Origin: Chloropicon primus
Lineage: Eukaryota > Chlorophyta > Chloropicophyceae > Chloropicales > Chloropicaceae
Direction: 5' to 3'
Assembly (NCBI GenBank): GCA_023205875.1
Contig: CP060763.1
Location: forward strand, 558,001 to 622,000
Length of the DNA stretch: 64,000 nucleotides
The notes below the pieces were generated by a model that worked only from the letters and a program-made list of their open reading frames with translations, was not told where the DNA came from and did not search any database. The position numbers and the translations under genes were made by a program. This document shows positions 56,434-64,000 of the stretch, piece by piece; position 1 is the first letter of the stretch, and every line of letters begins with the position of its first letter.

Positions 56434-58041
56434 TCACATTGAACAAATGTTCACCTTGCCCGCCGCGTTCAGCAACCGCCAGACGTACTTTTCGCCCTTC
56501 CAGTCGTGCCACTTCTGGCCGCTCCTGGCGCGCGTTTGGGCGCTCGCTCTCGTCTTCTCCTGAGAAAGAGCCGCGCCGTAATGATCGGCACCGCCCTTGT
56601 CTGCGGCATTGTAAGTCGTTATGCCGTACATGGAGATGGAGTCGCAGATACTGGCAAGGAACATGACGGCGTGGCCACCACTGGTGAGCTGCCTCCACTC
56701 CCCGAAAGGGCCGACCCCAAGTCGATACAGGTTTTTCCTCATGTCCTTCACAGCTCCGGCAAGGACTTTGGCTTGCCTCAGATCCATGTTCATAATCGGA
56801 TTGCCCGGGAAACGTTTCTTGCAGTTGCTCATGATCTCCGATTGGCTGCCGGGGTACCAAATCAGTACCCCCGTGCCGTTCTGCTTCAGCTTTCCCTCCG
56901 GGAAGTTTCCCCTGCAGCACAGAGCCAGGCTCCGGCGATGATTGGCCACCCTCAGGGATGTTCGGCTCCCTACGTACTCCTGAAAGGGCTGGACGGGCTG
57001 GACGTTGAACCGAACCACGAACTCGTGGTTATCGATGTACTGCCCGTATTTCTTCTCGCTCAGATGCCCAGCATTGCCGACAATCGCGCAAGTCTTGTAG
57101 CGCTTGAACCCCTTCCCGATCTTCCCGATGGCCTTGAGCTTGTTTGGTAGAGTCATGATGCTGTCCAGTTTGTTAGCGATTTTCCTCGTCTCGCAGTTGC
57201 AGTGCTTGATGTTCTGCAAGCATTTCACGAGGTCCTCCTCCCCCGGCTTCACGTTCTTCTTGATATTTGGGCCGGCTCCATCATTCTCGTGCATGACTTT
57301 CGTCCAGTGCTTCTTGTTGCAACCCGTGCCGGTCATAGTGTAACCGGTCGTCCTGTGCTGCAACCGCCGTCTCTGTGCTGCCGTGCTGTTAGAGAGGCCC
57401 TCCCCGTCATCGCCATCAAGAAGCTCCTCCTCCTCCTCCTCCTCTTCCCCCTCGCCCTCCTCTTCCCCTGACGCCTCGAGCTCCTCGCCGTCCACGGCAA
57501 GGTTGCTCCCCTCGACCCCGCTCTCCAGGCCACCTGTTCCCTCAGCCACCACCACGTTGCCCTTGCCCCCCGATGCCTCCGGTGCCTTCCCTTGGCCTGG
57601 CGCGGGCTCGTCGCCGCAACCATCGACGAATGCTACCGAGGGGAGGAGCTCGAGCGGCGCCCCTCCACATATCCCCAAGTTCACCTTGCTGGGGTCAGAG
57701 TGCAGCTTGATCGTTTTCTCCTTTCCAATCTTTAGGCTCCCCTTCTCCCTCTCTTTCACGAACTCGTTGGGAGCATCACCTGCGCTCTTCGGCTTCTTCT
57801 TTTTCTTCTTCTTTGGCGACGATGCGCTGGTATCGGAGAAGTCAGTGCTCACTGGAGCCAAGGCAGGTGACACCAGCATGCTCTTGGGAAGCAAGTTCGT
57901 GTCCGTGTCCAAGGCCGTGAAGTACAGAGGCTTCAGCACGATGAACGCAAACCACAACGCAACGAGACATGGAACGCAAAGCACGCCAGTGATCACCCTC
58001 CGTGCGCCCGGTCCGAACTCGTCCAGCTTCAGTCCGAACAT
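56434..58041 (-). CDS. GT29 sialyltransferase-like glycosyltransferase B
   Basis: 535 residues from ATG 58041 (MFGLKLDEFGPGARRVITGV...); the open frame a little upstream has no ATG. A signal anchor spans about 17-43, then a long stem (to about 280) with Lys-rich and Glu-rich low-complexity parts. The catalytic domain has the large sialyl motif YKTCAIVGNAGHLSEKKYGQ continuing YIDNHEFVVRFN, the small motif TSGGHAVMFLASICD followed by SISMYGI, and the very small motif HDWKGE (HxxxxE). All GT29 motifs are therefore present. It has no intron, unlike the other GT29 gene at 40053-41354. Golgi location is inferred. Donor sugar unknown. Confidence 0.87.
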   Translation of the reverse strand: MFGLKLDEFGPGARRVITGVLCVPCLVALWFAFIVLKPLYFTALDTDTNLLPKSMLVSPALAPVSTDFSDTSASSPKKKKKKKPKSAGDAPNEFVKEREKGSLKIGKEKTIKLHSDPSKVNLGICGGAPLELLPSVAFVDGCGDEPAPGQGKAPEASGGKGNVVVAEGTGGLESGVEGSNLAVDGEELEASGEEEGEGEEEEEEEELLDGDDGEGLSNSTAAQRRRLQHRTTGYTMTGTGCNKKHWTKVMHENDGAGPNIKKNVKPGEEDLVKCLQNIKHCNCETRKIANKLDSIMTLPNKLKAIGKIGKGFKRYKTCAIVGNAGHLSEKKYGQYIDNHEFVVRFNVQPVQPFQEYVGSRTSLRVANHRRSLALCCRGNFPEGKLKQNGTGVLIWYPGSQSEIMSNCKKRFPGNPIMNMDLRQAKVLAGAVKDMRKNLYRLGVGPFGEWRQLTSGGHAVMFLASICDSISMYGITTYNAADKGGADHYGAALSQEKTRASAQTRARSGQKWHDWKGEKYVWRLLNAAGKVNICSM

Positions 58042-58346
58042 ACTTGCAAAGATCACTCCACTCCACTTCACTCACTCACTCACTCACGGTGGTGTGCTCT
58101 CGATTCGCCATAGTTCGATACAAGTTGTACTGAGTTGTGTTGTGTCCCACCAAGGTCCAGCAAGGTTGACGGGAGATACTTGAACGCCAGGTTCAGCGGA
58201 CTTCCTCGGCAGTGGAGTCTTCTTCAGTCCTGGTGCTTGCTCCTGTGCGTGCAAGACTCGGACCTTGGTTCGCTGGGGACGGATCTTGGAATTTTGGAGA
58301 ATAATATTTAGTATTTTCTGCTAAACTAAATTGATGGATGGATTAT
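58042..58346. other. Tandem gap, GT29 promoter / PTEN 3' end
   Basis: 305 bp between two minus-strand genes with a CACT/ACTC run at about 58065-58085. No recognised feature. Confidence 0.3.
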
Positions 58347-60236
58347 TTAGCGAGCATCGAGGTTATCCACGAAGTTGTTGATGTCCAGGTCCTCCTTCTC
58401 CATGCTGAGAAAGTTCTGCAGTTTCCGATTGAGCTCCTCGTTGGCGTCCTGCTCTTTCTTGAGCAGGGCCATCAGCTGATTCATTTTGTCCAGGGAAACG
58501 TTGAGGGAGCCAACGAGTTCGGTCTTTCCTGGCTCCGTGGAGGCCTCGACCGGGACCGGCGATTCGCTGAAGGTCTCCTCGATGAGCTTGTCCGACTTTT
58601 CCCTTTCGGAGAGCTTGGATCTCAAGCCCTCGTTCTCGGACCGGATCTCCTTGTTTTGCTCCTCGAGGTCCTCAATGATGTCGTTCAGAGTCTTTGTCGG
58701 AACGGACTCCAGCTCGCCCACCTTAGCCTCGAGAACTTCTTTCTCCTTGGTGATCCTCTGGACCTCGTCCTTGGTGTAAGAAAGCTGCTGCTCCATGTCG
58801 AACAAGGCGCTGGCGAAGTCCTGGGTCTTCTCCACGAGCTCCAACTCGAGCCTCCTCTTGTCGCTCGAGGCTTCGTTCAACCTCAGCTTGAGCTCCTCGG
58901 TGTTTGTGGACTGCTCGTCCATCATGTCCTTCAGGGCCTCCTTCAGGGTGGACATCTCCGTCTCCAGGTGCTCGATGTGGGCGTCCTTTCTCGAGTTCGG
59001 GGTCATCGCGACCTCGATCTCGTGCGTCTCCAGCTGCTTCGACGACCGCGTCGAAGGTGTCCTAGGTAATACAGTTACATCCTCAAGCCCTCGTGGGAGC
59101 TCACCTATCGCCATGCTCGATTCTCCCCCGCCATTGGCTGCCTGATGGATCTCCTCCTCCGCGGCCTTTTTGCTCAACGCCAGAAGCTTTTCGCCCCTCG
59201 TTGGACCCGCTGGGTTGTCCTCTCCCGTGAAATGCATCACCAGCTTCACGTCCTGAGGCAGAGACTTCTTGCACTTGTCCAGGTCAGCCTTCATCGCAAC
59301 CACGCGGTTCGTGGACGGGATGAATGCAGTGTTCACCCAAGCCGAAAAGAGAAAGTTCTTCTTCTTCATCTTCTTCTTGTACACCACGACCTTGATATCG
59401 CCCTCGAACTCCTGCGCCTTGTTCTCCTCGAAGATGGCCTTGTGAGTCGACCCGGCTATCTTTGCCTTGACGTTCTGTATCCGCTTCTTCGTGTTCTCGT
59501 CGATGGTGTAGCACTGGGACTCCTTCTTGGTGAATGACGCCTCGAACTTCATCACGCTGTACGGGGAAAGGGTGTCGTGAGCCCTCTCATAAATCACGAC
59601 AAATGTCTCCATGCCCACGGGGAGCGAACTAATGTAGAACTTCAGGAGCTTTGTCTTTCTCGAATTCGGGAACCCCTTGTCCAGAACGGTGTTGTAGTAC
59701 CTGATGAACCTCTTTTGGCTCGGGATCGTCACGCCCTTTCCGTCCTTGGTCCTCTTGTCCCCGTAGTACTCCATGGCTTGTGCCGGGCTGTTGAAGCGCC
59801 CCGAGTACAAAAGGTAGGCGCAAATCATGAGCCCCGTGCGCCCTTTCCCTGCCTTGCAGTGCACCGCAACGACGTTGGAAGAATTGGCCTTGAGGAACTC
59901 GTCCACGCTGCGGCAGAACTTATGTATCAGGCCAATGGGCGGGGCCTGGTGGTCCTCGAAGGGAAAGCACTCCACCTGGTCGTTGAACTTCCCGTGGTCA
60001 TACTGCCTGTCCTTCTCGCAGCAAAGGTTGTAGACTTTGTAGTTGTCCCCATGGAAGTGGTTCAAAAACTTCTTGGTCTGCTTCCAGGGGTTCCTGTACA
60101 TGTATTCCTTGCCACTCGACGGGAACCCCATGGCGATAATCCTGTCTGTAATGTACGCCAAGTCCAAGTTGAAACCATTTCCTATGTACCTGCGCTTCTC
60201 CAGAGAGACGGCCGACCTGCAGGGGTTGAAACACAT
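58347..60236 (-). CDS. PTEN: PTEN-like phosphoinositide phosphatase with coiled-coil tail
   Basis: 629 residues from ATG 60236 (MCFNPCRSAVSLEKRRYIGN...). It should remove the 3-phosphate from PtdIns(3,4,5)P3 at membranes. The phosphatase domain matches PTEN closely: FNLDLAYITDRIIAMGFPSS, YNLCCEKDRQYDHGKFNDQV, PFEDHQAPP, and the P-loop VHCKAGKGRTGLMICAYLL with both lysines that favour phosphoinositides. KGVTIPSQKRFIRYY closes the domain. A C2 domain (about 190-355) follows, ending VKLVMHFTGED. Unusually, residues about 430-629 are a long acidic coiled coil (EHLETEMSTLKEALKDMMDE, KDEVQRITKEKEVLEAKVGE), absent from animal PTEN. No introns. Confidence 0.93.
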   Translation of the reverse strand: MCFNPCRSAVSLEKRRYIGNGFNLDLAYITDRIIAMGFPSSGKEYMYRNPWKQTKKFLNHFHGDNYKVYNLCCEKDRQYDHGKFNDQVECFPFEDHQAPPIGLIHKFCRSVDEFLKANSSNVVAVHCKAGKGRTGLMICAYLLYSGRFNSPAQAMEYYGDKRTKDGKGVTIPSQKRFIRYYNTVLDKGFPNSRKTKLLKFYISSLPVGMETFVVIYERAHDTLSPYSVMKFEASFTKKESQCYTIDENTKKRIQNVKAKIAGSTHKAIFEENKAQEFEGDIKVVVYKKKMKKKNFLFSAWVNTAFIPSTNRVVAMKADLDKCKKSLPQDVKLVMHFTGEDNPAGPTRGEKLLALSKKAAEEEIHQAANGGGESSMAIGELPRGLEDVTVLPRTPSTRSSKQLETHEIEVAMTPNSRKDAHIEHLETEMSTLKEALKDMMDEQSTNTEELKLRLNEASSDKRRLELELVEKTQDFASALFDMEQQLSYTKDEVQRITKEKEVLEAKVGELESVPTKTLNDIIEDLEEQNKEIRSENEGLRSKLSEREKSDKLIEETFSESPVPVEASTEPGKTELVGSLNVSLDKMNQLMALLKKEQDANEELNRKLQNFLSMEKEDLDINNFVDNLDAR

Positions 60237-60515
60237 CTTGCCGAATATCTTCGAGCACCTTTGGGCCTTCGGTTCGATCCTCTGCGCCCCGTTCCTCGCC
60301 GACCTCGCTTCCAAGACTGCCGAAAGAGGTGGAACGGGGACGCAACGGAAAAGAAAGAATTTGACCAGAGGAGAAGATAACAAAAACGAAAAGGAGATGA
60401 GGAGGAGGGAGCATCAGGGAGCGCGAGAAAGTGTGTGGGACAGAAGGAGAGGATCACGATGTGTGGATTAATGTGTGACGATTCGGTGATATGATGATCG
60501 ATGATCCGATCCACC

Positions 60516-62072
60516 TCAGTAGTTCTGCTGCTTTGTCTCCTGGCGCGCCAGCAACTTTGTGTCCACGCCGGACTCCCTCCCCAGCGCGATACGGCCGGTC
60601 CTGGCCACCTCCAGGATGTCGTAGGGCTTGAGCATCTTCTGGAAAGCCGACATTTTGTCCAAGCTTCCCTCGATCTCGATGGTGATGCTTCCCTCGCTGA
60701 TGTCGCAGATCTTGGACCTGAATATCTCGGTCAGGTCGAGGATCTCCCGCCTCTGCTTCACGCTGCACTTGCACTTGATCAGCATGAGCTCCCTGCTCAC
60801 GTAGGGCATGTGCGTGAGGTCCTGGACCTTCACGCAGTGCACGAGCTTCAGCAGCTGCTTGCAGAGGTTGTCGATGGAGGACTCCGTTCCCGGAACCACG
60901 AGGCTGATCCTGGAGAGGCCCTCCCTCGCGGCGTGCCCGACGGCGAGGGACTGGATGTTGTAGCCCCTTCTGGCGAACATGCTGGTCACCTCCTGCAGCA
61001 CTCCAGGGATGTCTTGCACGAGGAGCGACACGGTGTGCCGCTCCATTCCCTCCTCCTCGAGCTCGGCCTCCACGCTGCTCTCGCTCTCGTTCGGCAGGTA
61101 TCCAACCTCCCAAACGCCGCGAGAGACGTCCTCGTCAAGCATGTACACGTCGCCACCCTTGTCCTCCTCGACCAGGTCGACTTCCGCGGCTCGGCCATCG
61201 CTCTCTTCGGGATCCTCCCACTCGCTAGTGTCTTGGCCTTCCACTCCAGACCCCCCCAACTTCTTCTTCAGCTTCTTCTTCTTCTTCCTCGCCTTCTCCT
61301 CCGCGGGGCTGTCCTGAATGGTCTTCATCCCCCTCTTCAAGGCGATCTTACCGGTTCGAGCGACCTCCATGACGCCAAACCGATTCAGGGCGAGCTGGAG
61401 AGCCTCCGTCTTCCCCGGGTCGCCCGCCGCGCTCAGGATGACCGAGCCCGCGCTCAGGTCGACCACCTTGGCTCGGAATATTTCCGCCGTCTGCAAGATC
61501 TCGTTCTTCTCCGACGACGACGACGCCCTCACCTTGATCAGCAGCAGCTCCCTCTCGAGCCTCTCGAGGGACGTCACGTCTTGCACGTACTTCACCTTGA
61601 CCAGCTTGGAAATCTGCTTCACCAGGTTGTTCATGGCGCGGGTCGTGCAGTTCACCACCACCGTGAAGAGGGCCTTGTCCACGTTCAGACCCACGGCGAG
61701 GGACTCGATGTTAAAACCCCTCCTGGAGAAAACGCCCGAAACCCTGTTGATGATACCGCTCTCGTCGCCCACGAATATGAGCAGAGTGTGCTTCTTCACC
61801 CCCTCGCTCAGGGGCACGCGCTCCACCAGGTACACGTCTCCGCCCCTCTCGTCCATGGAGTCCAGGCCGCTCTCCACATCGGTGCTGTCTTGGGGCCTCG
61901 CCCCCATGGGCGTCTCGCCCAGATTTCCCAGCCTACCTCGGACATGCTGCGGTGCACGTGACCAGACGTGACTTCGTCCGCTTCTATTTCCCAGCCCCCT
62001 CCTCCTCCCGAGGCACACCCCTCGCGCACCACGCCCACCTCCCACCACGCACCTCCCCTCCGCCGTCTTCAT
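60516..62072 (-). CDS. Acetolactate synthase regulatory subunit, two-repeat plant type
   Basis: 518 residues from ATG 62072. It activates acetolactate synthase and confers feedback by valine, leucine and isoleucine in the plastid. Residues 1-70 are Arg/Gly-rich, like a plastid transit peptide. Two complete ACT-type units follow, as in land plants: unit one HTLLIFVGDESGIINRVSGV then FSRRGFNIESLAVG; unit two HTVSLLVQDIPGVLQEVTSM then FARRGYNIQSLAVG. Each is followed by the small-subunit domain ending VMEVARTGKIAL or ILEVARTGRIAL. A Lys-rich and acidic linker separates the units. Bacterial IlvH has only one repeat. No introns. Confidence 0.94.
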   Translation of the reverse strand: MKTAEGRCVVGGGRGARGVCLGRRRGLGNRSGRSHVWSRAPQHVRGRLGNLGETPMGARPQDSTDVESGLDSMDERGGDVYLVERVPLSEGVKKHTLLIFVGDESGIINRVSGVFSRRGFNIESLAVGLNVDKALFTVVVNCTTRAMNNLVKQISKLVKVKYVQDVTSLERLERELLLIKVRASSSSEKNEILQTAEIFRAKVVDLSAGSVILSAAGDPGKTEALQLALNRFGVMEVARTGKIALKRGMKTIQDSPAEEKARKKKKKLKKKLGGSGVEGQDTSEWEDPEESDGRAAEVDLVEEDKGGDVYMLDEDVSRGVWEVGYLPNESESSVEAELEEEGMERHTVSLLVQDIPGVLQEVTSMFARRGYNIQSLAVGHAAREGLSRISLVVPGTESSIDNLCKQLLKLVHCVKVQDLTHMPYVSRELMLIKCKCSVKQRREILDLTEIFRSKICDISEGSITIEIEGSLDKMSAFQKMLKPYDILEVARTGRIALGRESGVDTKLLARQETKQQNY

Positions 62073-62732
62073 GACCCTTCCCTCCACTTCCTTGCGCAGC
62101 AACAACCCAACAAACAAAACACCTCCCCTCCCTTCCCCTCCCCTCCCCTTCCTCCAGCCGTCGCCCAGATCCCTCCCCTCACCGCCCACGACGACGACAA
62201 GCCAGCAAAAGGTATCAATCGAAAGCTCTCGAGAAGCACTTTTCTTTGGTGGAGGCCCCTCTCGCCCCTCCCTCCCTCCTCAAACGCACGCGCGCGCGGA
62301 AAACGTGCCGGCCCGCCGATCGATCACGATCGCCTCCGCTTCGAAAGCCAATTTGGATAAGAGAGCAGCAGAGGAGAGATACTGGAGGTGACCGCAGGTG
62401 AGTCAGGGGACAAGGCAGGAGGGGAAGGGCTACAGAGAGGGAGGGAAGGGGGAAACACGGAACCGACGCCTCCCATCTCTTGATCTCTTGCTCGCGCTCT
62501 CTCGAAAGAGCTCTCCCTTGGAAGGACGGGACGACTGAAGCGCGAGTGGTTGTTTTCTTTCTGCTGCTGCTGCTGATGATGATGATGACGTTGATGATGG
62601 TTGCGAGGAGGTAGGGGAGAAGGAGGGGCGTGGCCTCGCGGGCTGCAGGGAAGGGACGGAGGAGTCGTGCGCACGGGAGGCGAGGTGGGAAGGTTGCGCG
62701 GAGACGGAGGCGGGCGGACGGAGAGGTCAGGT
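62073..62732. promoter_or_regulatory. Divergent region, acetolactate synthase subunit / plastid-like protein
   Basis: 660 bp, mostly pyrimidine-rich on the plus strand near the left end. At 62500-62545 CTCTCGAAAGAGCTCTCCCT begins a diverged copy of the promoter-proximal element. A GAT/CTG triplet run lies at about 62560-62600. The plus-strand frame is open from 62601 but has no ATG until 62733. Confidence 0.45.
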
Positions 62733-63838
62733 ATGGTGGCACCTCGCCACTGGAAGTGCGGTGGAGTTGTCCGGGAGGCAGGGGGGTTCGGAGGAGGGAT
62801 GAGGGTCGTGCACGGGTCAGTGAGGAGGCGGAGGACGGGGGGGAGGCCAGGGGTGTGCTTCTTCGTGGAGAGCAGGGCGACGACGGGGTCGTCTGCTGGA
62901 CAGCGGGGGGGTTCGGGGGGCAGCCGGACATCCAAGGTGGTGGTGAAGACGGTGCAAGAGCCTGTGGTGAGCGCGAGACCCGCCGCCGGCGTCACGGGCT
63001 TGGGGCTCATCAACACCGCGCTCCTGGCGGTAGCAACCTCCGCCTTCGTTGCCGCGAGCTGGACCTTTCGGTCGACCATGAAGACGTTCGACCAAGCTTG
63101 CTTGGACACTACGGAAGCCATGAGGGCGACGGAGAGGGCCTCCAAGGAGGTCGAGATCCTGTCGCTTCAGCTGGAAAGGGAAATTCCAGAGACCTTGTCG
63201 TCCGTGGAAAGCGCCTCCGAGGAGCTCGAGGTTCTCGCGCAGGGTCTGCAGTTCATCACGGGGTCCGTCAACAAGAGGATACGGGAGCCCGTCCAGGACG
63301 CGGTGGCGCTGACGGTGGACACTTCGACCAACGTGATGAAGAGAGTTCCGAACGACTTGCAGTTCGTCTCCGAAGTGGCCACGACGGTGCTGGCGGAGTG
63401 GAGAGCAAGGCTTGGCGACACCATCGGAAATATAGACACGGGCTACTTCAGGCAGAAGGCAACGACCAAGGCGCAGAGGGAAGCCATAGATTGGATAGCG
63501 TCCTGGAGGGCAAGGACTGCGGCGATGGAGGAGGAGGCTCAGGAAGCGGAGGACTCGGGTTCGGAAATCCCTGCCCCGCCAGCGGAGGAGGTCATCCCGA
63601 GAAAGGAATTGGTAAGAAGTTTCGTTTCGTTGTTTGCTTTTTACAGGGTCCGGAAGCTGACACACGCCGCCGCAACAATTGTACTTTCTTCTTCGCAATG
63701 ATTCCCTGCTAGGCCGAGAACAAGGTCGCGATGGCTCTCTCTGCCGCGGAAGATGCTGCGGCGCAAGCTGAGATCGCTTCTGGCCGGCTGGAAAAAGCGA
63801 TGCTAGAATACGAGTCCCTCTCGAGTTACAGCGAGTAG
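62733..63838 (+). CDS. Probable plastid membrane protein with long amphipathic helix
   Basis: Two exons: 62733-63611 and 63713-63838 (donor GTAAGA, acceptor GCTAG, phase 0), 334 residues; ATG 62799 is an alternative start. The first 75 residues are Arg/Gly/Val-rich, consistent with a plastid transit peptide. One membrane segment follows at about 92-112 (GLINTALLAVATSAFVAASW), then a long helix reminiscent of DUF948-type proteins: TTEAMRATERASKEVEILSL, ETLSSVESASEELEVLAQGL. The tail is acidic (AAMEEEAQEAEDSGSEIPAP) and ends AMLEYESLSSYSE. I do not know the function. Its stop lies 14 bp from the stop of the convergent WD40 gene. Confidence 0.7.
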
Positions 63839-63852
63839 GACCCCCCGTCCCT

Positions 63853-64000
63853 TCAACTGCTGAAAAACCTCAGCTTTCCGTCATATGTTGCGGCCACGAG
63901 CTGGGGGTGGATGGGATGGAAGCAAACATCCCCCACGATGTCACTGATGCCTTGGCGGAGCTTACGTATAACGGTGCCCATCCGGACGTCGTACAGATAC
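63853..64000 (-). CDS. 3' end of a WD40-repeat gene, DCAF11/WDR23-like
   Basis: 49 codons including the stop are inside the window; the rest lies beyond the right edge. The visible C-terminus is YLYDVRMGTVIRKLRQGISD then IVGDVCFHPIHPQLVAATYD and GKLRFFSS. This is a last WD40 blade with the usual xVxDVxFHPxxPxxxxxxxDGxLRxx spacing, most like the last blade of DCAF11/WDR23, a CUL4-DDB1 substrate receptor. With only one blade visible the family name is tentative. Confidence 0.65.
   Translation of the reverse strand, partial: YLYDVRMGTVIRKLRQGISDIVGDVCFHPIHPQLVAATYDGKLRFFSS

Noticed and set aside
1-64000. Transposons, retroelements or viral insertions
   Set aside because: I looked for reverse transcriptase, integrase, transposase and capsid motifs and for terminal repeats, and saw none. 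Ankyrin repeats also occur in giant viruses, but these genes sit among normal host genes with host-like promoters.

Overview
This window is nuclear DNA from a compact, GC-rich eukaryote genome, most likely a green alga. I count 36 protein-coding genes in 64 kb, 34 of them complete, plus one short gene relic. Plant/green-type genes support this reading: a phylloquinone-pathway prenyltransferase (ABC4/MenA), a plastid-type dihydrodipicolinate reductase, a plant-type two-repeat regulatory subunit of acetolactate synthase, an ACT-domain STY-type kinase, an SAMTL-like EF-hand carrier and an AGD14-type ArfGAP. Short 5'-biased introns, very small intergenic gaps and tailless F-box-like/ankyrin genes fit a small prasinophyte such as a Chloropicon relative. 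The genus is inference.

Layout. Positions 1-6196: secreted glycosyltransferase (partial), UDP-glucose dehydrogenase and a membrane-anchored DUF707+GT25 double glycosyltransferase, followed by a glycosyltransferase relic. Positions 6739-9465: a divergent pair of coiled-coil genes, one resembling ciliary BBOF1. Positions 9531-13300: Bud32 kinase, D-cysteine desulfhydrase and a frameshifted ankyrin gene. Positions 13633-25401: STY-like kinase, hydroxyacyl-CoA dehydrogenase, PRA1, nardilysin-like protease, SAMTL-like carrier, DapB. Positions 25540-35377: a peptidoglycan-binding-like small protein, an RKP-like giant ubiquitin ligase with a U-box, a TAP-like ABC transporter and a THUMP RNA methyltransferase. 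Positions 35858-46856: a PTB/PH-like protein, ABC4, a second ankyrin gene preceded by a 38-bp tandem array, a GT29 sialyltransferase-like enzyme, an ATAD5-like ATPase, an MCTP-like C2 protein and RNase P subunit RPP30. Positions 47089-58041: SEC11, a drug/metabolite transporter, a 75-residue membrane protein, an AGFG-type ArfGAP, kinesin-II subunit KAP3, an unknown protein and a second GT29 enzyme. Positions 58347-64000: PTEN, acetolactate synthase regulatory subunit, a plastid-like membrane protein and the 3' end of a WD40 gene.

Neighbouring genes mostly alternate strand (26 of 35 adjacent pairs), so most promoters are divergent and most 3' ends convergent. There are no operons. Two themes recur. 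The first is glycan assembly: UDP-glucuronate supply, four Golgi/secretory glycosyltransferase genes and a relic of another. The second is cilium-related genes (KAP3 and the BBOF1-like gene). At least five genes share a promoter-proximal motif ending in a GAGGATTTGG-like box about 45-66 bp before the ATG; three of these also carry the longer element with a TTTCGAAA-like core. I found no tRNA, rRNA, CRISPR array, intact transposon or viral element. Intron boundaries were placed by hand from splice signals and reading-frame continuity.
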